Shown: piece by piece, positions 9,202 through 18,045 of the stretch
Layout: each line of letters starts with the position of its first letter
Position numbering within the stretch: the first letter of the stretch is position 1
Assembly: GCF_009807035.1 (NCBI RefSeq)
Contig: NZ_WUBI01000001.1
Span: 1,116,001 to 1,180,000 of the forward strand
Reading direction: 5' to 3'
Source of the DNA: Paenibacillus dendrobii
Lineage (GTDB): Bacteria; Bacillota; Bacilli; Paenibacillales; Paenibacillaceae
Length of the DNA: 64,000 nt
The notes under the pieces: generated by a model
Database searches by the model: none
What the model was told of the DNA's origin: nothing
What the model saw: the letters and a program-made list of their open reading frames with translations, nothing else
Position numbers and translations under genes: made by a program

Positions 9202-10947
9202 TCAAAAGGAAGTAAACTGCTCTACCGTTCGGAAAGGAAGTACGATACGAATTCTGGCTCCAGCATCCGGTGCGTTATCGAACGCCAAAGAGGTCTTTTG
9301 CCCGAAAATATGCTTCAGCCGGTATTGGACATTGGCGATGCCTAAATGCTCTCCCTTCTGATTCTCCATAAAACAACCGGCTTGCAGCTGTTCAAGCACG
9401 TTGCTCGGGAAGCCGTTTCCGTTATCCCAAATAACGATTTCCATCTGACCGTCTACCAGGAGTTCGATATGGATGGAGATGTGAAAAGGATGGTCCATGA
9501 AATCGAAACCATATTTGATCGCATTTTCGATAAAGGGCTGTATTAATAGCGGCGGAATCGCTGCCTTTTCCGCGCCGTCGGTAATATGAATATCATAGGT
9601 GACTCGCTCCGGAAAACGCACCTGCTGGATTTTAATGTAACTCTCCATATGCTCCATTTCTTCCGCAATCGTCACAGCTATTTGGTTCGTTTTGGTTGTG
9701 AAACGGAAGTATTTCACGAGATTCATGCACATCAGCTGAATGACGCTATAATTCTTGATTTCAGCCAGGTTATATACGATATTAATCGAGTTCAGCAGAA
9801 AATGGGGATTGATCTGGAGCTGCAAATGCTTTAGCTCGGCCTTATGTGCCTTGATTTGTTCCTCGTAGACGCTTATCTTCAGCTCATGAATTTCGGAAGC
9901 CATGCTGTTAAAGGTTTCATCGATGATCGCGAATTCCTTGGATTTGGAAGGCTGAAGCCGAGTATTCCAATCCCCGTGCTTTATTCTTCGCATTCCGCGA
10001 ACCAGGTTGTTCATGGGCTTTAGAAAAATATCATTCAGATATACCAGGTAAATCATCAGAATGATCAGCGCAGCAATCGATATCAGGATTATCCCCCGCC
10101 GAAAATGATATAAATTCTTCAGCATCTGGGATTCCGGAACAAACGCGCTTAGGATCACGTCCGTCCCCTGAATCTGATTCATCACCACGATATATTTCCG
10201 TTCATTTTTCTTCACAACCTGATATACTTCATTGGATTCGGAAGCAAGAGAGGTATTCAGGCGTTGGGGGCCGATTGCTGCCGTGTTGGTAATTAACTCA
10301 CCCTGTTTGCCCACGAAACTTGCAAAACCGTCTTCCAGATGGATCAAATCGAGCGGAATCATCAGGTTTTCCAATTCCACGAAGGCTCCAAGATAGAAAT
10401 CATCGCCGGTGTCCACCAGTCGGATTAACGCATATTTGTGCGGACTGTACTCGATCGCCTTCCATTCCCGAAAATAAACGCTGTCCGGCCGAACCTCTTT
10501 CACCAACTTTTCGATCGTCGTTTTAATCGATTGCAGTTCTTCATAAGATTGGGTTTTGATCGGTGTATTGAATAGATCCTGCTTCTGTACCGAGTAGATG
10601 AATTGAAGATCGACGCTGTTGTCGAACCTGTGATATCGCGTGAGCGTGTTCAGAATTCTTGACTTGGCCAAATAGTACTCATCCGGATCGTTCAGAAGCT
10701 GCGAAAGGGCAGCGATATTCGGATCTTCCACGGCGATGTTGTACAGAAAATTCGTTTCCTTGTTCAGGGCCGCTTCGATCTGATGCGAGTATAGGATCAT
10801 CGAATTTTTGTTCGAATCCGCCACCTGTTCACGAATCGTATTGGAAGCGTAGTAATTGTTGTACAGCAGCAGACCGACCAGTGGAACCGCAATCGTGAAG
10901 AAACCGATAATCAGCTTGAAGCGAAGCGAATGTTTAATATTCAACAT
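9202..10947 (-). CDS. YesM-type membrane sensor histidine kinase
   Basis: The product has 581 residues. Membrane segments at about 11-31 and 285-307 flank an extracytoplasmic sensor domain of about 250 residues. A HAMP domain follows (about 308-360), then the His_kinase domain with the phospho-acceptor motif NPHFLLNSIN, and a HATPase domain with the N box QPFIENAIKYG and G box DNGNGFP. It probably senses a sugar, or a sugar-loaded binding protein, outside the cell and phosphorylates the regulator encoded next. A terminator-like hairpin separates it from the importer genes upstream, so the sensor pair may have its own promoter. Confidence 0.92.
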   Translation of the reverse strand: MLNIKHSLRFKLIIGFFTIAVPLVGLLLYNNYYASNTIREQVADSNKNSMILYSHQIEAALNKETNFLYNIAVEDPNIAALSQLLNDPDEYYLAKSRILNTLTRYHRFDNSVDLQFIYSVQKQDLFNTPIKTQSYEELQSIKTTIEKLVKEVRPDSVYFREWKAIEYSPHKYALIRLVDTGDDFYLGAFVELENLMIPLDLIHLEDGFASFVGKQGELITNTAAIGPQRLNTSLASESNEVYQVVKKNERKYIVVMNQIQGTDVILSAFVPESQMLKNLYHFRRGIILISIAALIILMIYLVYLNDIFLKPMNNLVRGMRRIKHGDWNTRLQPSKSKEFAIIDETFNSMASEIHELKISVYEEQIKAHKAELKHLQLQINPHFLLNSINIVYNLAEIKNYSVIQLMCMNLVKYFRFTTKTNQIAVTIAEEMEHMESYIKIQQVRFPERVTYDIHITDGAEKAAIPPLLIQPFIENAIKYGFDFMDHPFHISIHIELLVDGQMEIVIWDNGNGFPSNVLEQLQAGCFMENQKGEHLGIANVQYRLKHIFGQKTSLAFDNAPDAGARIRIVLPFRTVEQFTSF

Positions 10948-11038
10948 AATCAGAAACGACCCCGGCTTTTTATAAAAGTTGGTATGAACTCATCATGATT
11001 CATAGATTCATCCTCACTAAGAGTATAGTGACATACAG

Positions 11039-11096
11039 AAAAAAAGGGAATCCCTTACATGGGACGCATATCAAAAGTCCCTGTTCGGATATTCCC
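11039..11096 (-). terminator. Terminator after the solute-binding protein gene
   Basis: On the minus strand nested stems (outer GGGAAT/ATTCCC, inner GGGAC/GTCCC) end in seven T. It lies 18 nt after the stop of the binding-protein gene and probably separates importer transcription from the sensor pair, perhaps incompletely. Confidence 0.55.
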
Positions 11097-11113
11097 CCTG
11101 TTCCTATCGCATG

Positions 11114-12625
11114 TTATTTACCCTGAGACTGCGTCCACTCGGCCAACTGCTTATCGACTTCAGCTTTGACTTTATCGAAGCCTGCAGCCTTCCGTTTTTC
11201 CTTCCACTTGGCAATGATCTTCTCCGGATCTACCGCGCCGGATCTCAGGGACGCGCCAAATTCCTTCTCCACATTCGCAATGGAGGCCATTTCCGACTTC
11301 ACAGGCTCTTGATTGAAGGCAAATCCAAGAGCGATGGAATGCTCGGCTCTTTCATTGAATTTCTTGAACTCTTCCCATTTATTCGGATCTTCATTCGCCC
11401 ACAGATAGGAATTGAATTGATTGCCGAACATCCATCCGCCCGGATTCGGATACGTTTGCGTGTCCGCGTTCATCCCTTCCGGAAAATCAATGACGTTATC
11501 GGATTTCTTCACATAATGCTTGCCCTCAATGCCCCAGTCGAGCATATTCAAGAGCTTCGGATCGCTGTATAACAAGTTCAGGAACATCATGGCTCTTGCA
11601 GGATCTTTGGATGTACGCGAAATGCCGAGCATGGCGCCTTGTGCATCACCTGTTGTCGTGAAAGGTTCTGCCGTTTCAACCTGTACGACTTCAACGCCTG
11701 AGCTCAGACTCATTTCCTTGTCTTTTCCCGGTTTCAGAGACTGGGCAACTGCGAAGGCTTTGCCTGCCTTGATCATATTCATGCCTTGGTCGGCGTCCGA
11801 AGTCAGGACATCCTTGTCAAACCAACCGTTCTGATTCCACTGATGCATGCGTTTGTAGAATTCGATGAATTTCGGATCCTCCAGCGTATCAATGGCTTTA
11901 ACCTCTGTGGTTCCGCGCGGAATGGACAGATTCGCAACAATGCCATCGTAATTGGAAGCTTCCCAAATGTTCGTGAATTTACTCGAAACGATCGGCGTAA
12001 CTCCAGGCTCATTGTCCTTGATCGTCTTGAACATCGCTTCGAGGTCATCAAGGGTCTTCACGCCATTCGTATCGAACTTGTATTTGTCCACCAGTTTCTT
12101 ATCCAGCAGGAAGCCGAATCCTTGTCCGAACTCTTTCTTGGTAGGAAGTGCGAATAACTTGCCTCCAATTCTGGAACCCTTGATGAAATCCTCCCCGAGG
12201 ATACCCGGAATATCTTTACCGTATTGCGCCATTAAGTCATCAAGCTCCAGATATTGTCCCTTCGCTGAATCTTTCGGATAGGAGAACCAGCTGGCTGTAA
12301 ACATCAGATCGAACGGCTCATTCGAAATTTTCATTAGATTGGTTTTATCGTCCCAAGATGCCCATTCGATCGGCTTAAGTTCGATAGTGGCGTTGATTTT
12401 TTCGGTCAGGTATTTGCTCATTTCATCCTGCACCAGCTGCAAATCCTTAGGGGCTGTCGCCGGATATACCATCGTGATCTTATAAGGCTTCAGAGAGGAA
12501 TCGGAATTCCCTCCGCTTTCGGTTGGTTTGTCTGACGCGGTTCCCGGATCTCCCTTGCCGCATCCCGTTAATGCCAGCATTCCGCATAACATGATCATGA
12601 GTACCAGATGATAGGATTTTTTCAT
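11114..12625 (-). CDS. Extracellular solute-binding lipoprotein of a carbohydrate ABC importer (LipO/LplA-like)
   Basis: The product has 503 residues. A type II signal peptide ends in the lipobox LTGC (C at about 22), followed by a Gly/Ser/Asp linker. The rest matches the family-1 solute-binding fold of Paenibacillus LipO/LplA-type proteins (YKITMVYPATAPKDLQLVQDEM, PFDLMFTASWFSYPKDSAKGQYLELDDLM, MMFLNLLYSDPKLLNML). It is the third gene of the importer operon, after two permeases. No ATPase gene is present; a shared MsmX-type ATPase elsewhere normally serves such systems. The substrate is unknown; complex plant or bacterial oligosaccharides are usual. Confidence 0.9.
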   Translation of the reverse strand: MKKSYHLVLMIMLCGMLALTGCGKGDPGTASDKPTESGGNSDSSLKPYKITMVYPATAPKDLQLVQDEMSKYLTEKINATIELKPIEWASWDDKTNLMKISNEPFDLMFTASWFSYPKDSAKGQYLELDDLMAQYGKDIPGILGEDFIKGSRIGGKLFALPTKKEFGQGFGFLLDKKLVDKYKFDTNGVKTLDDLEAMFKTIKDNEPGVTPIVSSKFTNIWEASNYDGIVANLSIPRGTTEVKAIDTLEDPKFIEFYKRMHQWNQNGWFDKDVLTSDADQGMNMIKAGKAFAVAQSLKPGKDKEMSLSSGVEVVQVETAEPFTTTGDAQGAMLGISRTSKDPARAMMFLNLLYSDPKLLNMLDWGIEGKHYVKKSDNVIDFPEGMNADTQTYPNPGGWMFGNQFNSYLWANEDPNKWEEFKKFNERAEHSIALGFAFNQEPVKSEMASIANVEKEFGASLRSGAVDPEKIIAKWKEKRKAAGFDKVKAEVDKQLAEWTQSQGK

Positions 12626-12716
12626 ATGATTGTCGTTCTCCTCTCGATTATCAACTTCGTAATTCGGAGCATGCTTTCCCCTGTATGCCCCACCTCCCTT
12701 AAGAGCGTTGTGAACT

Positions 12717-13619
12717 CTATCCTTTCACTGCGCCGCTAGTAATCCCGCTGATGTAATACTTTTGGAAGAACGGGTAGGCGAACAATAAAGGGGCAATGCC
12801 GACGATTGCCAGCGCCATACGTACGGTTTCACGCGGCATTTTGGCGAGCAGATCTCCGACTTGGGCCGAGCTGTTGGATTTCATTAACAGATATTGAATA
12901 TTCGTCAGCGTCTTGGTCATCAGATACTGAATGTTGTACAGTTCGGGCTTGTCGATAAACAGCATGCAGTTATACCAATCATTCCAGTAAGAGAGCGTGT
13001 TGAACAGTCCAATCGTAGCCATAATCGGTAGAGACAAGGGTACAACGATACTGAAGAAAATCTTGAGCTCGCTTGCCCCGTCGATCGTTGCGGACTCAAC
13101 CACCGATTCCGGAATTGATGAGGCGAAAAAGCTGCGCATCAGCAGTACGTTAAACGCGCTTAACAACAGATTGGGAATGATCATTGCTAAAATCGTGTTT
13201 TTCAGATCAAACATATTCACATAAGTGATATACCAGGGAACCATTCCTCCGCCAAACAGCATGGTGAAAAAGATATAAAAGGAAATCGTGCGGCGGAATG
13301 GCAGATCCGGCCGGGATAGCGGGTAAGCAAAAAGTGCCGTGATCAAAAGGCTTATAACCGTACCTACCAGGGTTGTCAGTATGGTTACCCCGTACGCTTT
13401 GGCAATCTCTGAAAAATCGTTGAATAAGAATTGATAGGCTGCAAAGCTGATATGGCTTGGAAACAAGGAGTACCCGTTTTGAAGGATCGAATCCTCACTG
13501 GATATGGACACCATGAACACCAGAATGAACGGAATCAAGGATGCAATCGTAAATGCCCAGAAGAAAATGTGAATCAAAGATGGACCAATCCACTTTTTAA
13601 AGTTGAATGTCATGAACAT
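12717..13619 (-). CDS. Carbohydrate ABC importer inner-membrane permease (LplC/YtcP-type)
   Basis: The product has 300 residues and six predicted membrane helices. The cytoplasmic EAA loop (ESATIDGASELKIFFSIVVPLSLP) that docks the ATPase is intact. The C-terminus YYISGITSGAVKG is the typical end of YtcP/LplC proteins. The start follows GAGGAGG; a second ATG two codons later is equally possible. It begins 15 nt after the stop of the partner permease, so the two are cotranscribed. Confidence 0.93.
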   Translation of the reverse strand: MFMTFNFKKWIGPSLIHIFFWAFTIASLIPFILVFMVSISSEDSILQNGYSLFPSHISFAAYQFLFNDFSEIAKAYGVTILTTLVGTVISLLITALFAYPLSRPDLPFRRTISFYIFFTMLFGGGMVPWYITYVNMFDLKNTILAMIIPNLLLSAFNVLLMRSFFASSIPESVVESATIDGASELKIFFSIVVPLSLPIMATIGLFNTLSYWNDWYNCMLFIDKPELYNIQYLMTKTLTNIQYLLMKSNSSAQVGDLLAKMPRETVRMALAIVGIAPLLFAYPFFQKYYISGITSGAVKG

Positions 13620-13634
13620 TGTACCTCCTCTCTG

Positions 13635-14561
13635 TTAAAATAAAGCATCTCGTTTATTAATTCGTCTGACAGCCGCATTCGCAACCAAAATGAGCACGAA
13701 GCAGACAACGGATTGATAGAATCCGGCCGCTGTCGACATGCCGATATCGCCTGACTGAACCATGGCACGGTATACAAACGTATCGATCGTATTCGTCGTC
13801 GGAATCAGTGCACCGGTGTTCATGGGTACCTGATAGAACAACCCGAAGTCCGACCGGAGAATCCCGCTGACCGCAAGCAATGTCATCGTGGTGATAATCG
13901 GCAGGATTAACGGAATGGTGATCCGGGTCATCTGCTTCCACTTGCTCGCGCCGTCGATCGTGGCGGCTTCATAGTATTCTTTGTCGATACCTATAATCGA
14001 AGCAAAATAAATGATGGACAGATAGCCGACGTTTTTCCATGCATTCACGATGACCAGGATGTATGGCCAATATTTCGGGTCGCTGTACCAGGAGATCGCC
14101 TCGGAACCGAACCATTTGATTAACAGCCTGTTCACCAAACCGCTGTCCACATTAAGGAAGCTGTAAACCAGATAAGCAACAACAACCATTGAGATGATGT
14201 GTGGAAGCAGGAACGTGCTTTGATAAAAACGGCTGATGACTTTATCCTTGATCTCGTTGATCAGCAACGCGACAAACACGGATAAAACCAGGTTCAGCAC
14301 AATAAAAACGAAATTGTACAGGAACGTATTTCGGGTAATTATGAATGCATCCTGAGAGTTGAACAAAAACTTAAAGTTGTCCAGACCGGCCCAAGCGCTT
14401 CCCCATATGCCATCGACGTAATTATAATTTTTGAATGCCAATATCACGCCGTACATCGGGATGTAGTTGTTGATGAATAAATAGACGATTCCCGGTAATG
14501 TCATCAGCAGCAACCATCTATACTTTTTCATACTCTTCCACAATTGCGACTTCTCCTTCAT
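13635..14561 (-). CDS. Carbohydrate ABC importer inner-membrane permease (LplB-type), first gene of the operon
   Basis: I set the start at 14561 (MKEKSQLWKSM), behind AAGGGG with a seven-base spacer; a further 28 codons are open upstream but overlap the promoter region. The product has 308 residues and six membrane helices, with the EAA loop EYYEAATIDGASKWKQMTRITIPLI. It is the promoter-proximal gene of a permease-permease-lipoprotein operon and pairs with the LplC-type permease as a heterodimer. Confidence 0.93.
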   Translation of the reverse strand: MKEKSQLWKSMKKYRWLLLMTLPGIVYLFINNYIPMYGVILAFKNYNYVDGIWGSAWAGLDNFKFLFNSQDAFIITRNTFLYNFVFIVLNLVLSVFVALLINEIKDKVISRFYQSTFLLPHIISMVVVAYLVYSFLNVDSGLVNRLLIKWFGSEAISWYSDPKYWPYILVIVNAWKNVGYLSIIYFASIIGIDKEYYEAATIDGASKWKQMTRITIPLILPIITTMTLLAVSGILRSDFGLFYQVPMNTGALIPTTNTIDTFVYRAMVQSGDIGMSTAAGFYQSVVCFVLILVANAAVRRINKRDALF

Positions 14562-14586
14562 GTTCCAGCCCCTTCGCATCAAGTCA

Positions 14587-14600
14587 TGTAAACCTTTACA
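14587..14600. promoter_or_regulatory. Perfect inverted repeat overlapping the importer promoter
   Basis: TGTAAACCTTTACA consists of two perfect 6-bp arms around CC, 26 bp upstream of the LplB-type start. It overlaps the proposed -10 of the importer promoter, which is a position suited to a repressor operator. It resembles a cre site lacking the central CG. Confidence 0.4.
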
Positions 14601-14623
14601 TTCCAATTCTATAATGCCGTCAA
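14595..14623 (-). promoter_or_regulatory. Candidate sigma-A promoter of the importer operon
   Basis: On the minus strand, TTGACG (14618-14623) and TGTAAA (14595-14600) are separated by 17 bp. The -35 is good and the -10 weak, consistent with an activator-dependent promoter. Confidence 0.4.
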
Positions 14624-14644
14624 TCCGGCAAACCACTATCATCA

Positions 14645-14673
14645 TGACTTTCTAGTACCACGATCGTGACTTT
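14645..14673. promoter_or_regulatory. Direct repeat between the divergent importer and phosphatase promoters
   Basis: TGACTTT occurs at 14645-14651 and again at 14667-14673, start to start 22 bp (two helical turns). The second copy touches a CACGATCGTG palindrome. Paired direct repeats at this spacing are typical of AraC-type dimer sites, so this could bind the YesN-like regulator. The 307-bp region from 14562 to 14868 otherwise holds only the two promoters and the inverted repeat. Confidence 0.35.
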
Positions 14674-14697
14674 TTGGAAGCTCTTTACTCATAGATA

Positions 14698-14726
14698 TTG
14701 ACAGCAATGGCCAGAGTCTTTATGCT
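14698..14726 (+). promoter_or_regulatory. Sigma-A promoter for the phosphatase genes
   Basis: A perfect TTGACA (14698-14703) lies 17 bp from TATGCT (14721-14726), reading toward the gene at 14869. Confidence 0.6.
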
Positions 14727-14868
14727 AGGGGGCGTAATAACGCTTTAATATAAAATGAGCAGACAAACAAGCTAAACGCTTCATTCAGCTGCTAAGCCCA
14801 AGGGTTTAATCGAGCAGGCTTCCGTTCATTTTATATAGACCAAACTGCCAATGGGAGGCTTTCAAATT

Positions 14869-15699
14869 ATGAGCAATGTGAATCAAATTGAGCGCGTGTT
14901 TATACTGGGGATGGATGGCGCGGGAAATTTCATCCAAAACACCGCGACTCCGAATATCGATGCATTTTTGGCACAAGGTGCTGTAACGTATACAGCGCAA
15001 GCACAATCTCCTACGATAAGCGCCGAATGCTGGGGATCTGTACTTCACGGGGTAGTTCCCGGGAAACATCAATTAAATAATGAGGTTGCAGCCTCTGAGA
15101 TATTTCCTTCAGATTCACCCTATCCTTCCATTTTCCGTTTGGTCCGCGAAGCATTACCGGGGGCAAAGCTCGCAGCCTTCTCTAGCTGGACGCCGATTAA
15201 CAGCGGAATTATTGAAGAAGGCTTGGATATACATAAAGAATCGCTGCCGGACGCTGAACTCGTGGGCGCGATTCAGTCCTATCTGGAGCATAACCGCGAT
15301 GTGAAGCTGTTGTTCATGCAGCTGGATGAACCGGATGGCTCAGGACATAAATACGGCTACGGGCCGGATTCGCCAGAATATCTGAACGCCATTTCCACAA
15401 ATGACGAATTATTCGGACTCGTACTCGGTTCGATCGAGAAGCTCGGCTTGCTGGAGAACAGCCTTGTGGTTCTGTTAACGGATCATGGCGGCGGCGGGGA
15501 TAACAAATATAGCCACGGAAGCGATCATCCGATGGATAAGAATGTGTTCTGGGGCTGCGTAGGTCCTGGCGTTGAAGCTGGTACGGCTTTGCCGGAGCTC
15601 TTCATTGTGGATACTGCAGCGGTTGCCATGCAAGCACTGGGGCTGAAACAGCCGGAAGATTGGGATGCCAAAGTGCCAGTCGGATTGTTTGGAGCGTGA
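14869..15699 (+). CDS. Alkaline-phosphatase-superfamily (nucleotide pyrophosphatase/phosphodiesterase-like) protein
   Basis: The start at 14869 has GGGAGG ten bases upstream, and the product has 276 residues. The N-terminal FILGMDGAG carries the first metal-ligand Asp. TISAECWGSVLHG contains the usual Ser/Thr nucleophile region. MQLDEPDGSGHKYGYG (Asp and His ligands) and LLTDHGGGGDNKYSHGSDH (Asp-His metal site) complete a standard superfamily metal centre. There is no signal peptide, so it is cytoplasmic. The next gene, a metallophosphoesterase, begins seven bases after its stop. The pair is divergent from the carbohydrate importer, suggesting the imported compound, or a derivative, is a phosphate ester or diester. 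The substrate is unknown. Confidence 0.82.
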   Translation: MSNVNQIERVFILGMDGAGNFIQNTATPNIDAFLAQGAVTYTAQAQSPTISAECWGSVLHGVVPGKHQLNNEVAASEIFPSDSPYPSIFRLVREALPGAKLAAFSSWTPINSGIIEEGLDIHKESLPDAELVGAIQSYLEHNRDVKLLFMQLDEPDGSGHKYGYGPDSPEYLNAISTNDELFGLVLGSIEKLGLLENSLVVLLTDHGGGGDNKYSHGSDHPMDKNVFWGCVGPGVEAGTALPELFIVDTAAVAMQALGLKQPEDWDAKVPVGLFGA

Positions 15700-15706
15700 G
15701 TCGCAA

Positions 15707-16660
15707 TTGAGGAAGACATTGCATTTTAATAGAAATGGCAAGTTCAAGATCGTCCAGTTTACGGATACTGAATTTTGTACTCCCGATGATGAAGAGTTAC
15801 AAATGAAGGCTATGATGAGGAGGATATTGGAGGCGGAGCAGCCGGACCTCGTGGTATACACGGGAGATGTCATCTCAAGCAACAAAAGCCCGAATCCGAT
15901 TCAGGCCTTTAAGGACGCTGTATCCGTGCCGGAAGACATGCAAATCCCATGGGCTGCCGTATTCGGGAATCATGATTCGGAAGCCGCAGACATGACGCGC
16001 GAACAGCTGCATAATCTTCAGTTAGCACATCGATTCTGTTATGCGCAACCCGACCCGCCAAACGTGCAGGGTGCTGGAAACTATGCGCTTGAGATTCTGG
16101 ATGAGCAGCAGCAGCCTGCGGCCGCTCTTTATTTTCTGGATTCGGGAAGTTATTCGCCGCTAGAGCATCTGCGCGTGGGCTTCTATGACTGGATTCGCCG
16201 CAGTCAAATCGCATGGTATACGGATACTTCCTATCGGTTGACAGCAAGGAATGGAGGTGCTCCTCTCCCTTCGCTGGGCTTCTTCCATATCCCGCTGCCG
16301 GAATACAACGATATCTGGGATTTCTCTGTTTGTTATGGACAGAAACTCGACAAGTATTGCTGTGCGCCATGGATCAACACCGGCTTCTTCGCGGCGATGA
16401 TGGAGATGGGAGATATCATGGGTACCTTCGTAGGGCACGATCACGGCAATGACTTCTGGGGTACGCTGCACGGAATCCGTCTCTGTTACGGACGTACCAC
16501 CCGCAATGCTTACTTGGATCAACCGTTCCCTACCGGTGCAAGAGTCATTCAATTGACCGAAGGACTGCGAAGCTTCGATACATGGCTGCATCTGGAAGAC
16601 GGATCCGTCATTCATGAACAGCCTGCGCATCAGCCAGAGGGTAGACGCTTGCAAACCTAA
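15707..16660 (+). CDS. Calcineurin-like metallophosphoesterase with an altered first motif
   Basis: The true start is uncertain. I use the TTG at 15707 (product begins MRKTLHF), with GGAG twelve bases upstream; an ATG at 15665 would overlap the previous gene by 35 bp. The product has about 317 residues. Metallophosphoesterase motifs are visible: VVYTGDV, FGNHDSE, FFHIPL and GHDHGND. The first motif, normally D-x-H, reads FTDTEF, with Glu in place of His, which could change metal preference or activity. It is probably cotranscribed with the phosphatase-superfamily gene upstream. A cytoplasmic phosphodiesterase or phosphomonoesterase is likely. Confidence 0.8.
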   Translation: MRKTLHFNRNGKFKIVQFTDTEFCTPDDEELQMKAMMRRILEAEQPDLVVYTGDVISSNKSPNPIQAFKDAVSVPEDMQIPWAAVFGNHDSEAADMTREQLHNLQLAHRFCYAQPDPPNVQGAGNYALEILDEQQQPAAALYFLDSGSYSPLEHLRVGFYDWIRRSQIAWYTDTSYRLTARNGGAPLPSLGFFHIPLPEYNDIWDFSVCYGQKLDKYCCAPWINTGFFAAMMEMGDIMGTFVGHDHGNDFWGTLHGIRLCYGRTTRNAYLDQPFPTGARVIQLTEGLRSFDTWLHLEDGSVIHEQPAHQPEGRRLQT

Positions 16661-16681
16661 AGGTCTCTTGCAATGCTCGGG

Positions 16682-17149
16682 TCATATGAATGCGTCTAAA
16701 TGGAGCTCCATGACCTGTCCATGCACTTCGCCTTCGTCATCGATTCGTCCATTCAGATGAAATCCCATAGACTCATACAATTTTTGCGCGTGCGCATTTT
16801 CAGGGTGAATGCTCAGGTAGATTTTCACACAATCATACTGCTGCTCGATATAGCGGATCACCAGCAGCAGAAAGCGCTTGGCATATCCTTTCCCTTGGAA
16901 TCGCCGGTCAATCATAAAGCGATCCAGCCACGTGCTTTGATCCTGGCTGTCGGGCCAACCGTACATGGCAAAACCGATAAGCGTCTCATTGTCGTACATG
17001 CCGACGGATACGGCATTCTTCTCGTAAAAACATTCGGCCATTGAAAAGGCATTACTCTCTATAAAATGCTGCTGCTCTTCGGAAACGGATAAAGCAGCGG
17101 CGGCGCGCCAATTCTCTGAAGTAATTTCACGGATGTGCAGGCTCATCAT
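16682..17149 (-). CDS. GNAT family N-acetyltransferase (diamine/spermidine acetyltransferase-like)
   Basis: The product has 155 residues, the size of a single GNAT domain. The acetyl-CoA-binding motif appears as RFQGKGYAKRFL (Q/RxxGxG/A), followed by IYLSIHPENAHAQKLYESMGF, the usual motif B. The overall layout resembles B. subtilis BltD-type polyamine acetyltransferases, but the substrate is not certain. It ends close to the end of the convergent phosphoesterase gene, and a strong hairpin at 17187-17229 separates it from the SDR gene upstream. Confidence 0.8.
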   Translation of the reverse strand: MMSLHIREITSENWRAAAALSVSEEQQHFIESNAFSMAECFYEKNAVSVGMYDNETLIGFAMYGWPDSQDQSTWLDRFMIDRRFQGKGYAKRFLLLVIRYIEQQYDCVKIYLSIHPENAHAQKLYESMGFHLNGRIDDEGEVHGQVMELHLDAFI

Positions 17150-17186
17150 TTCACTCTTTTCTGTTTTGGATTATTGCAATGGAAGA

Positions 17187-17229
17187 AATAGCCATGGAAC
17201 TCTGCCGTTTGGCATCGTCCATGGCTATT
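17187..17229 (-). terminator. Long-stem hairpin after the SDR gene
   Basis: AATAGCCATGGA and TCCATGGCTATT pair perfectly over 12 bp around a 19-nt loop. The minus-strand 3' flank is TTTCTTCC, so the T-tract is interrupted. It lies 25 nt past the SDR stop. Confidence 0.6.
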
Positions 17230-17253
17230 GAACATTTATTTATCTTGCTGAAA

Positions 17254-18006
17254 TCAGTTGAAAATTTCTCCTCCAGCGCAGTTCACAATGGTTCCTGTTA
17301 GCATAGCGGCACCAGTTGTCAGCGAGAAAATAACAGTCTCGGCAATATCTTGCGGAGTAGCTGCAATGTTAGGACCGGTGGAAGCCGCAAGCTGCGCTCC
17401 ACGTTCCTGGGTCAGCGTTTGCACCGCTTTATTGGCAATGCCTGTCTTCATGGAGTTCGGTGCCACACCTACGCAGTAGATGTTCTGATTCTGGTAATCC
17501 TGGCCGATGGATTTGGTCAATGCAGCAAGTCCGTGCTTCGTCGCAGAATACAAGCCGTTAAACGCGGTCGGTTTAAAGCTGTTGGAAGAGACGGTGTTGA
17601 CGATGCTCCCGCCGCCATTTTCAAGCATTACCGGAATCACGTGCTTAAGGCCCAGGAATGCACCCTTCAGGTTTACGTTCATCACACGATCATACTCTTC
17701 GATGCTGTACTCATGCAGAAGACGCAGGGAAACCATCATGCCCGCATTATTCACGAAATAGTGAATCGTGCCGAAAGTATCAACGGCCTGCTTCACGTAG
17801 TTTTGCACATCTGCTTCGTTCGATACATCCGCCTTGACGAAAATAGCCTCAGCTCCTTTTTCTTTAACGAGCGATAAGGTTTCTGCTCCCGCTTCCTCGT
17901 TAAAATCCACTAGGACCAGTTTGTGTCCAAGCGCTGCAAGCTTAATGGCTGTCTCTCTTCCAAGTCCCGTTGCCGTACCCGTAATGAGCGTGACTTTGTT
18001 TTCCAT
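17254..18006 (-). CDS. Short-chain dehydrogenase/reductase (SDR)
   Basis: The product has 250 residues, the size of a classical SDR. The NAD(P) motif is TGTATGLG (about 10-17); Asp in VLVDFN favours NAD(H). The structural NNAG motif (about 87-90) and the catalytic Ser and YSATK (Tyr-x-x-x-Lys) are intact. It lies 39 nt downstream of a MarR regulator on the same strand, so the two likely form an operon in which the regulator controls the reductase. The substrate is unknown. Confidence 0.88.
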   Translation of the reverse strand: MENKVTLITGTATGLGRETAIKLAALGHKLVLVDFNEEAGAETLSLVKEKGAEAIFVKADVSNEADVQNYVKQAVDTFGTIHYFVNNAGMMVSLRLLHEYSIEEYDRVMNVNLKGAFLGLKHVIPVMLENGGGSIVNTVSSNSFKPTAFNGLYSATKHGLAALTKSIGQDYQNQNIYCVGVAPNSMKTGIANKAVQTLTQERGAQLAASTGPNIAATPQDIAETVIFSLTTGAAMLTGTIVNCAGGEIFN

Positions 18007-18045
18007 CCCGTATGCCCTCTTTTCAAGAATATGATGATGTTTGGA

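Noticed and set aside
9065..9205. Longer response regulator start
   Set aside because: Receiver domains begin close to the first residues of MYRVLIVDDE; the extension has no ribosome site at its head.
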